Shown here in pieces: positions 10,129 through 19,524 of a stretch of DNA of 64,000 nt. The position numbers were made by a program, and so were the translations under genes. The stretch is from Cyanobacterium sp. Dongsha4. GTDB taxonomy: Bacteria > Cyanobacteriota > Cyanobacteriia > Cyanobacteriales > Cyanobacteriaceae. The DNA lies in assembly GCF_036345015.1 (NCBI RefSeq), contig NZ_CP084098.1:3051326-3115325 (forward strand). The letters are read 5' to 3'. The notes under the pieces are model-generated. The model saw nothing but the letters and a program-made list of their open reading frames with translations, searched no databases and was not told where the DNA came from. Numbering within the stretch: position 1 is the stretch's first letter; each line of letters opens with the position of its first letter.

Positions 10129-10674
10129 ATGTTGCGAAAAATTCCCTTAGCATTAGTTGGTTTAACGGTTGGTTCAATTCTCACTGTCATGGGTTTTATT
10201 GCTTATGGCACGGGAAACTCTACCCTTAATTTAGCTGGTTTTTTCTATGGTATTCCCCTTTTGTTGGGAGGATTAGCATTAAAAGCCGCCGAATTAAAAC
10301 CGATTCCCTTCCTGAAAGAGACTACCCCTGAAGTTTTAGCTTTAAGAAAAGAAAAAGCCACTGCCACTCAAAATCAGTTAAGATTAGATGTTACTCGTTA
10401 TCGTTATGGACAAGAAGCCCATTTAGATGAAGCCTTACAACGTTTAGGTTTAAGTCCCACCGATGATGAAAGACCTATTTTAACAAAAATTCAAGAAGAT
10501 AAAATCAATGATCATTATGCTTTGATTTTGTATTTTGATTCACCTTTAATTAAACTAGAAACTTGGCAAGAAAAACAGGAAAAAATCACGAAATTTTTTG
10601 GACCCGGAATTGATGCAAAAATTTCCTTAGCAGGAGAAAATGAAATTGAATTAGCCTTAATCACAAATTCATAG
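10129..10674 (+). CDS. DUF2854 family membrane protein
   Basis: From ATG 10129 the protein has 181 residues. It starts with two hydrophobic segments (about residues 5-25 and 33-52, including VGSILTVMGFIAYGTGN and GFFYGIPLLLGGLALKAAELKP). A soluble part of about 130 residues follows. This arrangement and the AELKPIPF sequence are those of DUF2854, a family confined to cyanobacteria and plastids, with no assigned biochemical role. An in-frame TTG two codons upstream is a less likely start. The gene is alone, followed by repeat-rich DNA. Confidence 0.8.
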   Translation: MLRKIPLALVGLTVGSILTVMGFIAYGTGNSTLNLAGFFYGIPLLLGGLALKAAELKPIPFLKETTPEVLALRKEKATATQNQLRLDVTRYRYGQEAHLDEALQRLGLSPTDDERPILTKIQEDKINDHYALILYFDSPLIKLETWQEKQEKITKFFGPGIDAKISLAGENEIELALITNS

Positions 10675-10764
10675 CTTATTGCTTAGTTTTTTTGTGTAAA
10701 GATGTCAGGTATTAAACTGAATTAGGAGTTAGGAGTTAAAATTAACAGATTCTCATAAGAAAAG

Positions 10765-10892
10765 TATAGTCATTTTAATTAAGATTGAGACAAATTTAAA
10801 AATTTTGTAGGGTAGGCAATGCTCACCATTAAAGGCTTTGGATTAATTATTTTTAATGCAAAACTGTATCATTGCTATTTTAAATAACTATA
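10765..10892. repeat. 128-bp MITE-like repeat, copy 1
   Basis: This segment and 20903-21030 are the same length and align end to end, sharing TATAGTC.TTT at the start, AAGATTGAGAC, TTTGTAGGGT.GGCA.TGC.CACC and AAATAACTATA at the end. The ends are imperfect inverted repeats beginning TATAGT(C/T)ATTT. A TA at each border would fit a TA target duplication. It encodes nothing. The likely origin is a MITE mobilised by an IS630/Tc1-type transposase. Confidence 0.6.
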
Positions 10893-10978
10893 AGTAAATA
10901 AATTGATGTTCTTATTTTCAATTCTTTTCTCTACTAATTAATTTTCTGAAAATTCAACCTAAAACCTGACACCTTTTT

Positions 10979-11686
10979 TCAGGAATAATTTATCATATCC
11001 AAAGTAGGAGAGCCATTAATGCTGATTAAACTGACGGCGATATTACCTGAAAAACAAACATCTACATCTGTGTCTATAGCTCTTTTTCTTTGCCAATATT
11101 CTCCTCGATAAAAATATTGATTTCCTTCTTGTTTGAAGTTTAAAGGTAAGGGATCAACACTAGGACTACAAAATACTATATCTGGATTGGACACAGAATC
11201 AAGGGGGGGTAAATTTACATTCCAAAAGCAACCTTTAGGTAACTCTTTATTTAATAATTCCCTTAGCACTTTTTTGCTTAATTTTTTGGCAATATCCCAA
11301 TTAATGGGTTGAGGATATTTAATAACATGGGAAATTGCGATCGCACTTAAACCATGAATAGCGGCTTCTCTGACGGCGGCGACAGTGCCAGAAATATGAA
11401 TATCACTCCCTAAATTTCCTCCTGCATTGATTCCAGAAAGCACCCATGTGGCGGAGGGGAAAATCTTACTGATACCGAGCCTAACACAATCGGCAGGTGT
11501 ACCACTAATAGCATATTCTTGAGGTTTTGTTTCTGTGACGGTAATTCCGTCTTTTGTCGTCACCTGATGTCCACAACCAGATAAAGCGCGATCGGGTGCT
11601 ATAATTACCTTATCTTCAGTAATAATTTCTTTTAAAGCCTTAATTCCTTCAGCGTTAATGCCGTCATCGTTAGTGATAATAAACAT
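10979..11686 (-). CDS. surE: 5'/3'-nucleotidase SurE
   Basis: SurE is a metal-dependent phosphatase that dephosphorylates nucleoside 5'- and 3'-monophosphates and helps stationary-phase survival. The 235-residue chain begins MFIITNDDGINAEGI, whose Asp7 and Asp8 bind the metal. It continues with APDRALSGCGHQVT and WVLSGINAGGNLG, giving the other conserved serine and asparagine ligands, then ISGTVAAVREA. The length is slightly under the usual 250 aa. It starts at ATG 11686. It has no close operon partner. Confidence 0.95.
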   Translation of the reverse strand: MFIITNDDGINAEGIKALKEIITEDKVIIAPDRALSGCGHQVTTKDGITVTETKPQEYAISGTPADCVRLGISKIFPSATWVLSGINAGGNLGSDIHISGTVAAVREAAIHGLSAIAISHVIKYPQPINWDIAKKLSKKVLRELLNKELPKGCFWNVNLPPLDSVSNPDIVFCSPSVDPLPLNFKQEGNQYFYRGEYWQRKRAIDTDVDVCFSGNIAVSLISINGSPTLDMINYS

Positions 11687-11875
11687 GAAAATAATAGGTA
11701 ATGAGTGAAAGTCAGATGTTAGGGTATTGAGGTGTTGAGGTATTAGGGGGAAGTAATGAGTAATAGGTAGAAGTGAGAAATCAGAAGTTTTTTATAGTTT
11801 ATTATCAAATATTCTCTACTGACAATACCTTCGCCCAATGAGAAATAGCCTACCCTCGGCAACACCACTTTTTCA

Positions 11876-12988
11876 TTAACCCCTAGTTAATAATTTAATC
11901 CCCCTTTGCGCCACCTGAGAATAAGTTTTTTCCCCTGCAAATATTTTCATCATAGTTTTTCCCCCAGAAGGATGTTTAACCCCTAATTGGTAACTAAGAC
12001 GAGGAAAACGATAAAAAATAGAAGCCAATCTTTGCGCCCATAACATCTCTTTTCCCCATTCTTCAGCCATAATGTCACTATATTTTGCTAAAGCATTTAC
12101 CTCTCCTGCTAAAGCATTAGCCACCGCTTCAGATGCCTTTAAACCGCTATAGATAGAAGGGCGGATTCCCTCGGCAGTGAAAGGATCAACTACACAAGCT
12201 GATTCCCCTGCTAAAACGGCATTTTCCGTATGTAATTTTTGTACTCCATTCCAAAGAGCAAGGGGGTGTCCATGTTCGCAACCATCTTTAGCATTAAGAT
12301 TGAACAAACCTGTATAATTTTCGATAATTTTGTGAAAACTTTGAGCTTTTCTATTTTTAGCAAAACCTCCAGCACCAATAGAATAACCATCAGCTTTGGG
12401 AAAATTCCAAGCATAGCCATGTTGTACTAAGCCAAATTCTAAATAGGTTTCTTTATTCTCTACCTTCTGTGCAGGAATTTCTAACTCCAATGCACCCACT
12501 ACAGATTTTTTCTGCTTTCCAAAGCCTAACCATTTAGCCATTGAGCCTTTTGCCCCATCTGCACCAATGAGATAACGTCCTTTAAATGACTCATTTTCGG
12601 TTTTCACTATCCAACCATTACTAGCAAATTCAACCCCTTTTACTTCCGTTGTATCTTTTAGGGTTGCTCCTTGTTTAACTGCTTGTGTTACCAAAAAATA
12701 GTCAAAAATATCTCTTCTTACCATCCAAATGGGGTTATTTCCTAAATCAACTGCGATCGCATCTTTATGCTCCCAAGTACAATAAACGGTATGACTTTTA
12801 AGAGAAATAGCAGGAGATAAATCAAAATCAAACCATGATTGAATCAAAGGAGAAACTCCCCCCCCACAAGGCTTATAACGAGGTAAACTAGCCTTTTCCA
12901 GAATCAATACGGAATATCCTTTTTTTGCTAAATGATAAGCAGAAGTAGCCCCTGCAGGACCAGCACCAACAACTATACAATCATACAT
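11876..12988 (-). CDS. Geranylgeranyl reductase family FAD-dependent oxidoreductase
   Basis: The 370-residue protein begins with a Rossmann dinucleotide-binding motif, VVGAGPAGATSAYHLAKKG (GAGPAG at 8-13). It carries LPRYKPCGGGVSP, typical of the geranylgeranyl reductase/halogenase-like flavoprotein group, LIGADGAKGSMAKWLG, and the second FAD motif AGESACVVDPFTAEGI. It is shorter than ChlP (about 405 aa), the chlorophyll geranylgeranyl reductase, and differs from it, so it is probably a paralogue acting on isoprenoid or other lipids. Substrate not known. It starts at ATG 12988. A repeat-rich gap separates it from the E2 gene. Confidence 0.85.
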   Translation of the reverse strand: MYDCIVVGAGPAGATSAYHLAKKGYSVLILEKASLPRYKPCGGGVSPLIQSWFDFDLSPAISLKSHTVYCTWEHKDAIAVDLGNNPIWMVRRDIFDYFLVTQAVKQGATLKDTTEVKGVEFASNGWIVKTENESFKGRYLIGADGAKGSMAKWLGFGKQKKSVVGALELEIPAQKVENKETYLEFGLVQHGYAWNFPKADGYSIGAGGFAKNRKAQSFHKIIENYTGLFNLNAKDGCEHGHPLALWNGVQKLHTENAVLAGESACVVDPFTAEGIRPSIYSGLKASEAVANALAGEVNALAKYSDIMAEEWGKEMLWAQRLASIFYRFPRLSYQLGVKHPSGGKTMMKIFAGEKTYSQVAQRGIKLLTRG

Positions 12989-13008
12989 AATTTAACTTAA
13001 TAATAAAG

Positions 13009-13230
13009 GGCAATGGGCAATGGGTAATGGGCAATAGGCAATGAGCAAACCCCCCTTTATCCCCCCTCAAGAGGGGGGAGGGCAAAGGTAAATAGTTGAT
13101 AATTAAGAATTAAAAACTCTGAACACTCATTAATCATTACTTGTTTCTCCCTCTCCCCTCATCCCCCCATCCCCTAAACACCCTGACACCTGAAACCTAA
13201 CCCCGAACTCCGAACTCCTAACCCATTATT
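13009..13230. repeat. Mosaic intergenic repeat cluster
   Basis: The gap is built of short phrases that recur between other genes here: several GGGCAATGGGTAAT-like units, a hairpin CCCCCCTCAAGAGGGGGG, GGGCAAAGGTAAATAGTTGA with TAATTAAGAATTA, and CTGACACCTGAAACCTAACC. The same phrases occur at 16395-16560, 45112-45225, 57963-58140 and 63536-63627. No gene is visible. Confidence 0.6.
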
Positions 13231-13236
13231 CATTAC

Positions 13237-14562
13237 CTACAATGTCAAAGAATGGGGATCATTTTCAATTAAATTAGCTAAATCTTTGAGGAATGATGCC
13301 GCATCTGCACCATAGATGATACGGTGATCACAGGTGATAGTAACTGTCATTTGATTTTTAACCCCAAATAAACCGTCTTTACTAGCTACTACGGCAGGGC
13401 GAGTACCACCAATAGCTAATATTGAACCTTGTCCGGGAGGTAAAATAGCGGTAAAGCTACTTACACCAAACATCCCTAAATTAGAAAGGGTAAATGTACC
13501 TGTACTGTACTCATCAGGTTGTAGTTGTTTTGCTCTAGCACGATCTACTAAATCTTTCCAGCTACGGGCAAGGGAATAAATATCTATTTGAGCCGCATTT
13601 TTAATCACAGGGGTAATTAAACCGCCATCGGGCATAGCAACAGCAACAGCGATGTTGATAGAGTCGTTGTATTTAATGCCACCTTCTGTATAAGTAGCAC
13701 TCATGACGGGATGTTTTTGTAGGGTAACTGCAACAGCTTTGGCTAATAATGCAGTCATAGTAACGCCTTTAGTTTTGATCTTACGATATAAACCATCTAA
13801 AGCATCAGTGGTAATATCATAGCTAACTTGGAAAGTCGGAACGTGTAAACTAGCCACCATATTACGAACAACTGCTTGTTGTAAGGTGTTAAAGGGTACG
13901 GTTTCCCCTACTAAGTTATTAATAGGAGCGGCATTACCGAGGGCAGGAGTGGGAGTAATTTGAGGAGGTGTAGAGGAGGTAATAGTAGGCAATGAAGGAG
14001 TAGATGCGGTTACGCTAGGTGCTTTTCCGACTGATTTTTCTACATCTTCGGCGGTAATTCTACCGTTGACACCGCTACCCTTAATAGTGGCTAAATCAAC
14101 TTTAAATTCTTTGGCTAATTTTTTCGCTCTGGGGGAGGCGATAATTCTACCGTTACTTTCAGAGGTATTTGAGGGAGTGGTTTCTGTGTTAGCAGTTGTT
14201 GCCACAGGTTGAGGGGCAGTTGCTACCTCTTTTTTGACTTCAGGAGTAGTTGCAGGGGTTGAAGTGACATTATTTCCCCCTTGTGCTTTACTTGCTTTTT
14301 TCTTGGCTTCTTCGATTTCTGCTTCGGTTTCAGCAATATATGCGATCGCATCTCCTACGGGGGCTTGAGAACCAGCAGGGACAAGAATAGTAGCTAAATA
14401 ACCAGAGTAGAAAGATTCTACATCCATATCAGCCTTGTCGGATTCAACGACAACAACAGTTTCTCCTTTTTCAACTTTATCGCCGGGTTGTTTTTCCCAT
14501 GAAACTATCTTCCCTTCTGTCATCGTAGAACTGAGGGCTGGCATAAATATATCGTAAATCAT
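13237..14562 (-). CDS. pdhC: Dihydrolipoamide acetyltransferase, E2 of pyruvate dehydrogenase
   Basis: E2 forms the core of the pyruvate dehydrogenase complex and passes the acetyl group to CoA. The 441-residue protein has a single N-terminal lipoyl domain (1-75) with the lipoylated lysine in ESDKADM (Lys43). A linker rich in Ala, Thr and Pro follows, then a peripheral-subunit-binding domain at about 140-175 (IIASPRAKKLAKEF through GRITAEDVE). The catalytic domain ends in TVTCDHRIIYGADAASFL, where DHR..xG is the active-site motif. The lipoyl start MIYDIFMPALSSTMTEGK is typical of the cyanobacterial and plastid enzyme. The E1 and E3 genes are not in the window, as is common in cyanobacteria. 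Confidence 0.95.
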   Translation of the reverse strand: MIYDIFMPALSSTMTEGKIVSWEKQPGDKVEKGETVVVVESDKADMDVESFYSGYLATILVPAGSQAPVGDAIAYIAETEAEIEEAKKKASKAQGGNNVTSTPATTPEVKKEVATAPQPVATTANTETTPSNTSESNGRIIASPRAKKLAKEFKVDLATIKGSGVNGRITAEDVEKSVGKAPSVTASTPSLPTITSSTPPQITPTPALGNAAPINNLVGETVPFNTLQQAVVRNMVASLHVPTFQVSYDITTDALDGLYRKIKTKGVTMTALLAKAVAVTLQKHPVMSATYTEGGIKYNDSINIAVAVAMPDGGLITPVIKNAAQIDIYSLARSWKDLVDRARAKQLQPDEYSTGTFTLSNLGMFGVSSFTAILPPGQGSILAIGGTRPAVVASKDGLFGVKNQMTVTITCDHRIIYGADAASFLKDLANLIENDPHSLTL

Positions 14563-14617
14563 TTAGTTTATAAACTTCTTATAGACTGTTCAAACCAACA
14601 ATTATACCAGTTTTGTG

Positions 14618-14809
14618 TTAGGCGGTTTCTAACCATTCATAGATTTTATTGAGTTGATCTAAATCCACTAATCCATATTGCCATAGCACTACGGGCATAA
14701 GTCCCAAATTTTGATCTACTGTTTTTTGAGCCATAGCAATGGAATCTTGAGATAAATTTATTTCATCTTGCAAAAATTTAATAAAACGTGTGTAAGTAAT
14801 AGTAGGCAT
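14618..14809 (-). CDS. DUF2949 family small protein
   Basis: The 63-residue protein with SQDSIAMAQK, GLMPVVLWQYGLVDLDQLNKIYEWLE matches DUF2949, a short cyanobacterial family of unknown function. It is soluble and helical, with no signal peptide. It lies 55 bp upstream of the E2 gene on the same strand and may be co-transcribed with it. It starts at ATG 14809. Confidence 0.75.
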   Translation of the reverse strand: MPTITYTRFIKFLQDEINLSQDSIAMAQKTVDQNLGLMPVVLWQYGLVDLDQLNKIYEWLETA

Positions 14810-14819
14810 AATATTTATT

Positions 14820-15387
14820 TCTTAAAAATTCAAAAAGATTAAAAAATTTAGACTAAAAATATATAGATAGAAGTGGTTAAAAACAAAAACTCATGGTTGG
14901 ATTTGTTTAGAAATGGAAGAATCACTTTATATGCTGAAAAATTGCTGAATTTATTTATTATCACTCTCACAAAAAATTAAGCCATTTTGCTTAGATAGCT
15001 ACCAATATTCCATCGATTATTCATCATTAACAGATTATATTGATATAAAAACATTCTTGATATTTTGCCAATTAAAATAGTCTAATAAAAAAATTTCCAG
15101 TTAGGCTGAAAAAGTTTGTGTAATTAATAATAATGAGTCTGCCCATAGCCATCATTCTGAATAGTGAGGTACATGGACTCTTTGTTGATAGAGGGCTTCA
15201 ACTCTTCTGCTCGTACCTGACAAATGGAAAAATGGTATATGGACTAAATTAGAACTTTTCCCTTCAGATTATTTATTTTATTTTTCTTCTAAATAAATTC
15301 TCTTTATTGAGCTTAGTCTAAAAGGTTGAGTATGAGATTAACATTTGAGTAAATGATTATACACCATTAAAAAAAAATTTGCACTAC
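14820..15387. other. Long intergenic region with a possible structured RNA or gene remnant at 15120-15245
   Basis: The 570-bp gap is AT-rich. The stretch 15124-15243 stands out by higher GC. On the plus strand it can fold: AGGTAC (about 15167) pairs with GTACCT (about 15210), and inside it GTTGA pairs with TCAAC. On the minus strand it is open for 39 codons, ending KPSINKESMYLTIQNDGYG and QTHYY with the stop at 15124-15126. It has no ATG except an internal one. It could be a small RNA, a very short gene with an unusual start, or the end of a lost gene. I cannot decide between them. Confidence 0.25.
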
Positions 15388-15939
15388 TTATTTTTGAACA
15401 GAGTTTTCTGAAGATAAAAATTCCACTGAGATGCGATCGCCTTTTTGTATATTTAATTCTTTTGCTCTTCCTCCAGCTAACTCTATCACTTGATCAATTT
15501 CTACCTCAGAGTTATATAAAGGACAAGGCTCTTTCGTACAAGGGGGGACATTATGAGCGATATTTTGCACAACTCCATCTCGGATAAATAGCATATCTAA
15601 AGAGATAAAAACATTTTTCATCCAAAAATTGACAATCATTGGCGGCTCAAAAGGAAAAAGCATTCCCCTATCAGCAGGTAAGTCTGTGCGAAACATTAAG
15701 CCTAACTGTTGTTGTTCGGGAGTTTGTGCCACTTCCAACTCTATTTGTTGATCATTGATGGATAAAATGGCATTAACGGGAAGATTTTGGGATGAGGAAA
15801 CATCGGCGATGGAAAGAGTTGATATATTTTCCTCATTTTGTGCTTGAGATAAAGAATTTTCTCCCGTATCACAACTAGAGATGAAAAAACAAAGAGAAAT
15901 AGCTAAAGGATAAGATAAGACTTTAGGAAAATTAACCAT
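15388..15939 (-). CDS. DUF192 family lipoprotein
   Basis: From ATG 15939 the protein has 183 residues. A TTG three codons earlier is less likely. A signal peptide ends in a lipobox-like FFISSC, suggesting an exported lipoprotein. The rest is a DUF192 domain: VAQTPEQQQLGLMFR, DRGMLFPF, NFWMKNVFISLDMLFI, EIDQVIELAGGRA. DUF192 proteins are small exported proteins of unknown function, common in cyanobacteria and archaea. The CTKEPCPLY segment holds two cysteines that might form a disulphide. Single gene. Confidence 0.88.
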   Translation of the reverse strand: MVNFPKVLSYPLAISLCFFISSCDTGENSLSQAQNEENISTLSIADVSSSQNLPVNAILSINDQQIELEVAQTPEQQQLGLMFRTDLPADRGMLFPFEPPMIVNFWMKNVFISLDMLFIRDGVVQNIAHNVPPCTKEPCPLYNSEVEIDQVIELAGGRAKELNIQKGDRISVEFLSSENSVQK

Positions 15940-16098
15940 GCTATACAAATAAAAAAGAGCGGTGAAAAGAGATGATAACCTAAAAAAGACTATTTTGATC
16001 AGTTATTTTTTTTGTAGTGTAAAATTAAGTTTACGGTGTATTTTCTTGAGTTAAAGATAATTACTGATTTTCTTAACAAAGGTATTTGATTATTTATT

Positions 16099-16383
16099 AT
16101 GAGTAACAAAGATAATTTCGGTAGTGGATTTATTATCGGTACAATTGTCGGAGGATTAGTAGGCGGTGTTGTGGGTAGTTTAGTAGCAAGTAAAAGTCAA
16201 CAAAGCAAGGATTCTGATAATTTAAACCAGAAAAAAACTTCTTATTCTAGCCTCGAAGATGAATTTGCTATGGAGAATGCAAGATTAAGTTTGGAAGAAA
16301 AAATTAATCAACTCAACCACGCTATTGATGAAGTCAAATTTGGTTTAATGACAAAGCAAGAAAAAGAGAAGGAAGAAAATTAA
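16099..16383 (+). CDS. Small glycine-zipper membrane protein (YtxH-like)
   Basis: The 94-residue protein has an N-terminal hydrophobic glycine-rich helix, FIIGTIVGGLVGGVVGSLVA (residues 11-30), with GxxxG spacing, followed by a charged helix likely to be a coiled coil (SLEDEFAMENARLSLEEKINQLN). The layout resembles YtxH/glycine-zipper proteins that sit in the inner membrane. The C-terminus is very acidic and basic (KQEKEKEEN). Function unknown. Single gene. Confidence 0.65.
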   Translation: MSNKDNFGSGFIIGTIVGGLVGGVVGSLVASKSQQSKDSDNLNQKKTSYSSLEDEFAMENARLSLEEKINQLNHAIDEVKFGLMTKQEKEKEEN

Positions 16384-16394
16384 GTATTAAATGC

Positions 16395-16560
16395 AGTTCA
16401 AAGGGCAAAGGGCAAAGTTAAAAGGGCAAAGGTAAATAGTTGATAATTAATAACTTCTAACACAATACCCCTAACTCATTACTTGCTTCTCCTTCTCCCC
16501 TCATCCTCCCATCCCCCAACTTCTTGACACCTGCAACCTGATACCTGACACCTCTTTCCT
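16395..16560. repeat. Mosaic intergenic repeat cluster
   Basis: It contains AAGGGCAAAGGTAAATAGTT and the following TGATAATTAATAACTTCTAAC, then ACCCCTAACTCATTACTTGC, TTCTCC..CTCATCCTCCCATCCCC, and several C(C/T)TGA(C/T)ACCTG units. All of these recur in other gaps in this window. Confidence 0.6.
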
Positions 16561-16590
16561 AATACCCCAAACTATAAAAACCCCTAACGT

Positions 16591-18027
16591 TTAAATAATA
16601 AAGGCTTCACTAAGTTGGGTAGAGTGATAATTAATTTGTATCCAGAAAAACTCTCCCTTATTACCCCAGAATTTATATTGTAAGATGCGATCGTCTTCTC
16701 TGGAAGTTAATTGTTTAAACACCTTAGTCTCCTCATCCATAATTTGTACTTTCAAATTAGCAGGTAATAAATGATTATTAGTAGGATAAAGACGGAAAAA
16801 GATACTATTTTGACTGTTAGATTTTGGCAATACTCCTATCACTAAAGCCAAAGATAAATCCCCCATTTCCACACCCAAATTTAAACGTTTTCCACACCAT
16901 AAACCCGCATTAGGGTTATTCGGTTCTAAACGCCAAATCCCTTCGGCGGCGTGCCATCTTGTTTCATCATCGTGGGAGCGACTCATAATATAATTCAGAG
17001 CCTGTAAAACTTGATTTTTATGCACACTATTAGTAGGTAAAACACTTAATTTTTGTGCCGCAACCTTCAACTGCTTCTCATCATTTATTTGATAGATATA
17101 TTCTAAATTGACATTACCAGAACGCATTACAATCCCGTTACTACTAACAGAAGGAGGAGAAGTAATAAAATTTAAGCTATCCACCAAATCAGTCAAATTT
17201 TGCCATCCTTGACTATAAGCCTCATAAAAATTATGCTCTAACCAAGATCCCAAACTAATTGGTTGATATTTTTTATAAAGAGATAAACGACAAGATTTAT
17301 CTGCAAATAAAGCCGCCCAGTGGACAAAATTCAAATGATGACGAACGCTTGAAGCATCAATATTATTCAATTGTTCCATAAACTGCCCTTTTTCCGCACT
17401 GGAAAATTGTGGTAGAGCTTGATATTCAGCGTGATTAAATAATTGATATTTCTCAAAAAGAAATAGTAAGTTAAGATCATCCTCTAAAAAATTTTCAGGC
17501 AAAATATAGTAAGAAAAATAACTATTGTAATAACTATATTTTTTTATATATTCATAGGTTGTAAAACCATAAAATCTTAACCAACCAGTCTCCAAATTAA
17601 CTTGTACTGGCAAAAAATAATCCCCTCTAAATTGAGGAATATCTAACCATTCTTGAGGGATATTAAATTCGCTAAAATCTTCACATTCTTCAGGCAATAT
17701 AATTAAACGACGAGATAAATTATTAATAATCAGAGGTGTTCCATTAACAAATTGCCAGATACTAAATAATTCTTTTTCCTCAAACTCGAAATTAACTTGA
17801 CTGATCAAATCACCGTAGGTCATGTTTAACCATTTAATCAGACAATTACTAGCAAGAAAATTGATTAAAGCCTGATGTTGCTCCGCTAAAGATGCAAATT
17901 TTTTGGCTTTTTCCATGGCTATATCATATTCTTTATCAGAAAATTTCAGCCACAAATCTTCAGAATTAAAAGCAGTAAATAGGTCTAAAGACATGATATT
18001 TATTGAATTTATATTGGTAAAAATCAT
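16591..18027 (-). CDS. DUF1822 family protein
   Basis: The 478-residue protein matches the cyanobacterial DUF1822 family. The start LDLFTAFNSEDLWLKFSDKE, the segment GTPLIINNLSRRLIILPEE, and PQEWLDIPQFRGDYFLPVQVN leading to GWLRFYGF are typical. There are no membrane segments. The function is unknown, but these genes are commonly found next to sigma-factor-like genes, as here: the sigma-like gene ends 18 bp upstream on the same strand. A second possible start is ATG 17994 (MSLDLF). The late segment WHAAEGIWRLEPNNPNAGLWC and the C-terminal part are rich in beta structure. A regulatory role with the sigma-like protein is inferred from position only. Confidence 0.85.
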   Translation of the reverse strand: MIFTNINSINIMSLDLFTAFNSEDLWLKFSDKEYDIAMEKAKKFASLAEQHQALINFLASNCLIKWLNMTYGDLISQVNFEFEEKELFSIWQFVNGTPLIINNLSRRLIILPEECEDFSEFNIPQEWLDIPQFRGDYFLPVQVNLETGWLRFYGFTTYEYIKKYSYYNSYFSYYILPENFLEDDLNLLFLFEKYQLFNHAEYQALPQFSSAEKGQFMEQLNNIDASSVRHHLNFVHWAALFADKSCRLSLYKKYQPISLGSWLEHNFYEAYSQGWQNLTDLVDSLNFITSPPSVSSNGIVMRSGNVNLEYIYQINDEKQLKVAAQKLSVLPTNSVHKNQVLQALNYIMSRSHDDETRWHAAEGIWRLEPNNPNAGLWCGKRLNLGVEMGDLSLALVIGVLPKSNSQNSIFFRLYPTNNHLLPANLKVQIMDEETKVFKQLTSREDDRILQYKFWGNKGEFFWIQINYHSTQLSEAFII

Positions 18028-18045
18028 TGCAAAAGTAAAAAATAA

Positions 18046-19524
18046 TTAGATAAAAGTAGAATAATTATTAATCAACCAATCTTCTACTATATGAATAAAG
18101 CAAAGGTTAATATGATTAGTTTCTGGGAAAAATAATTGGTAATCTTCCGTTAATTTTGTTTTCAATTTTTTCGCTAAAAGATGCAAATCATGGTTCAATG
18201 TATCACTATCAGTGAAATTTTTTTCTTGAAAATTATCCATAATTGTTGACTTTTCATCATCAGATAATAATTGATAAATTTCCGTAATTTTTTGAGATAA
18301 AACCTCTTTACAATATTCCTGTAGCCATTGATCTAAGGGATTTTTCAGCTCTTTAAATTTTTGCTTGGTTATAGTGGTTTGAGAATCTGGTAAAATTTCT
18401 CCGATCAATTTTTCCAATAATTCTTGTCGAGTAGAATTAATTTGACGGGTAACTTGATATTGTTCTCTAACAAACTCACCATAATTAACTCCCATAATTT
18501 CAGCTACTTCTGTTTGAGTTAACTGTAAACCTTTCCATAATTCAAATAGGATTTTCTGGCTTAAATCTAGTTCAGAAAAGGCATTAGTTAAGATGGTATC
18601 CACCTGATTATATTCTTCTTTTTGAAGTTCTTTTTCTTCTTGAACATTGACACCAACTTCATCAACTAAATTTTCTGTGTATTCTCCACTATTTAAAATT
18701 TTAGGATTACAATATTGCCGAGCAAACTCAACACAATTATTAATAATTAAATTACATTCTTCTTGATTAATATTGGGTAAATTAGCTCCTTTATTTTTTA
18801 CAATAAAATTGTACTCTTGAGTTATTTTCAAAAAATGATTAGCAGAAGGAGGTGGCAGTTTTTGATTCTTTTTAAGAGTTGTCGATGAATAAACCACATT
18901 AAAACATTCCCACACCAATAGGTATTTTTCTAAATCATTATCTTTTAAACCTCCCATTATCTGTAAACATTTTTTCCGAGTCCCAGATTTTAATTGTCTT
19001 AACAGTCCCCAATCAGAAGCTCTTTCCCACCCCATATATTGATATGCTCTATCTATTAATTGGGATTCTATTTTGCTTCGTGCGTAGGTAGTTAACTTAT
19101 ACCGAAGACTTTGATTATATTTAGCTAATAATTTTGTGGGAGATGCCAACAGTAAATTAGCCCATTGGAAGTAATCCTGCCAAGTAAATATATTCCAACA
19201 ATTTTTAAATCGTTGATAAACTTTTTTTGTGGCAAAGAAACAAGATTCTTGTAAATAAGCAATCAAATGCTTTTTCTTTAAATTATCTTGGTTATCTCGT
19301 AGCCACTCCAAGAATTCTTGGGCAATGAGGTCATCTTCCTCAGCTAAAATTTGTTGCTGATCTAATAATTGCCTCATATTTTGCTCTAATTCTGGGGTAA
19401 TTTTCCAGTAGGTAATCAGAGAAGATGATTCTTCTTTCAAACAGAGAAAGGAAGAAAACTGCATCACAAGGTTAGTGCGTTTTTGCATTTTCATAAAAGT
19501 AGATTTCCAATGGTTTTTCACCAT
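18046..19524 (-). CDS. Sigma-70-like protein, cyanobacterial divergent group
   Basis: This 492-residue protein has two weak sigma-70 features. The region-2-like part is about residues 145-175 (SLRYKLTTYARSKIESQLIDRA), where canonical proteins have LKYKLSTYA...RG. The region-4-like helix-turn-helix is about residues 325-350 (ILFELWKGLQLTQTEVAEIMGV). Between them is a long glutamate-rich linker. It starts at ATG 19524 with AAGGA seven bases upstream. It is coupled to the DUF1822 gene. It could be an alternative sigma factor of reduced DNA-binding capacity or a relic with another role. Confidence 0.65.
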   Translation of the reverse strand: MVKNHWKSTFMKMQKRTNLVMQFSSFLCLKEESSSLITYWKITPELEQNMRQLLDQQQILAEEDDLIAQEFLEWLRDNQDNLKKKHLIAYLQESCFFATKKVYQRFKNCWNIFTWQDYFQWANLLLASPTKLLAKYNQSLRYKLTTYARSKIESQLIDRAYQYMGWERASDWGLLRQLKSGTRKKCLQIMGGLKDNDLEKYLLVWECFNVVYSSTTLKKNQKLPPPSANHFLKITQEYNFIVKNKGANLPNINQEECNLIINNCVEFARQYCNPKILNSGEYTENLVDEVGVNVQEEKELQKEEYNQVDTILTNAFSELDLSQKILFELWKGLQLTQTEVAEIMGVNYGEFVREQYQVTRQINSTRQELLEKLIGEILPDSQTTITKQKFKELKNPLDQWLQEYCKEVLSQKITEIYQLLSDDEKSTIMDNFQEKNFTDSDTLNHDLHLLAKKLKTKLTEDYQLFFPETNHINLCFIHIVEDWLINNYSTFI

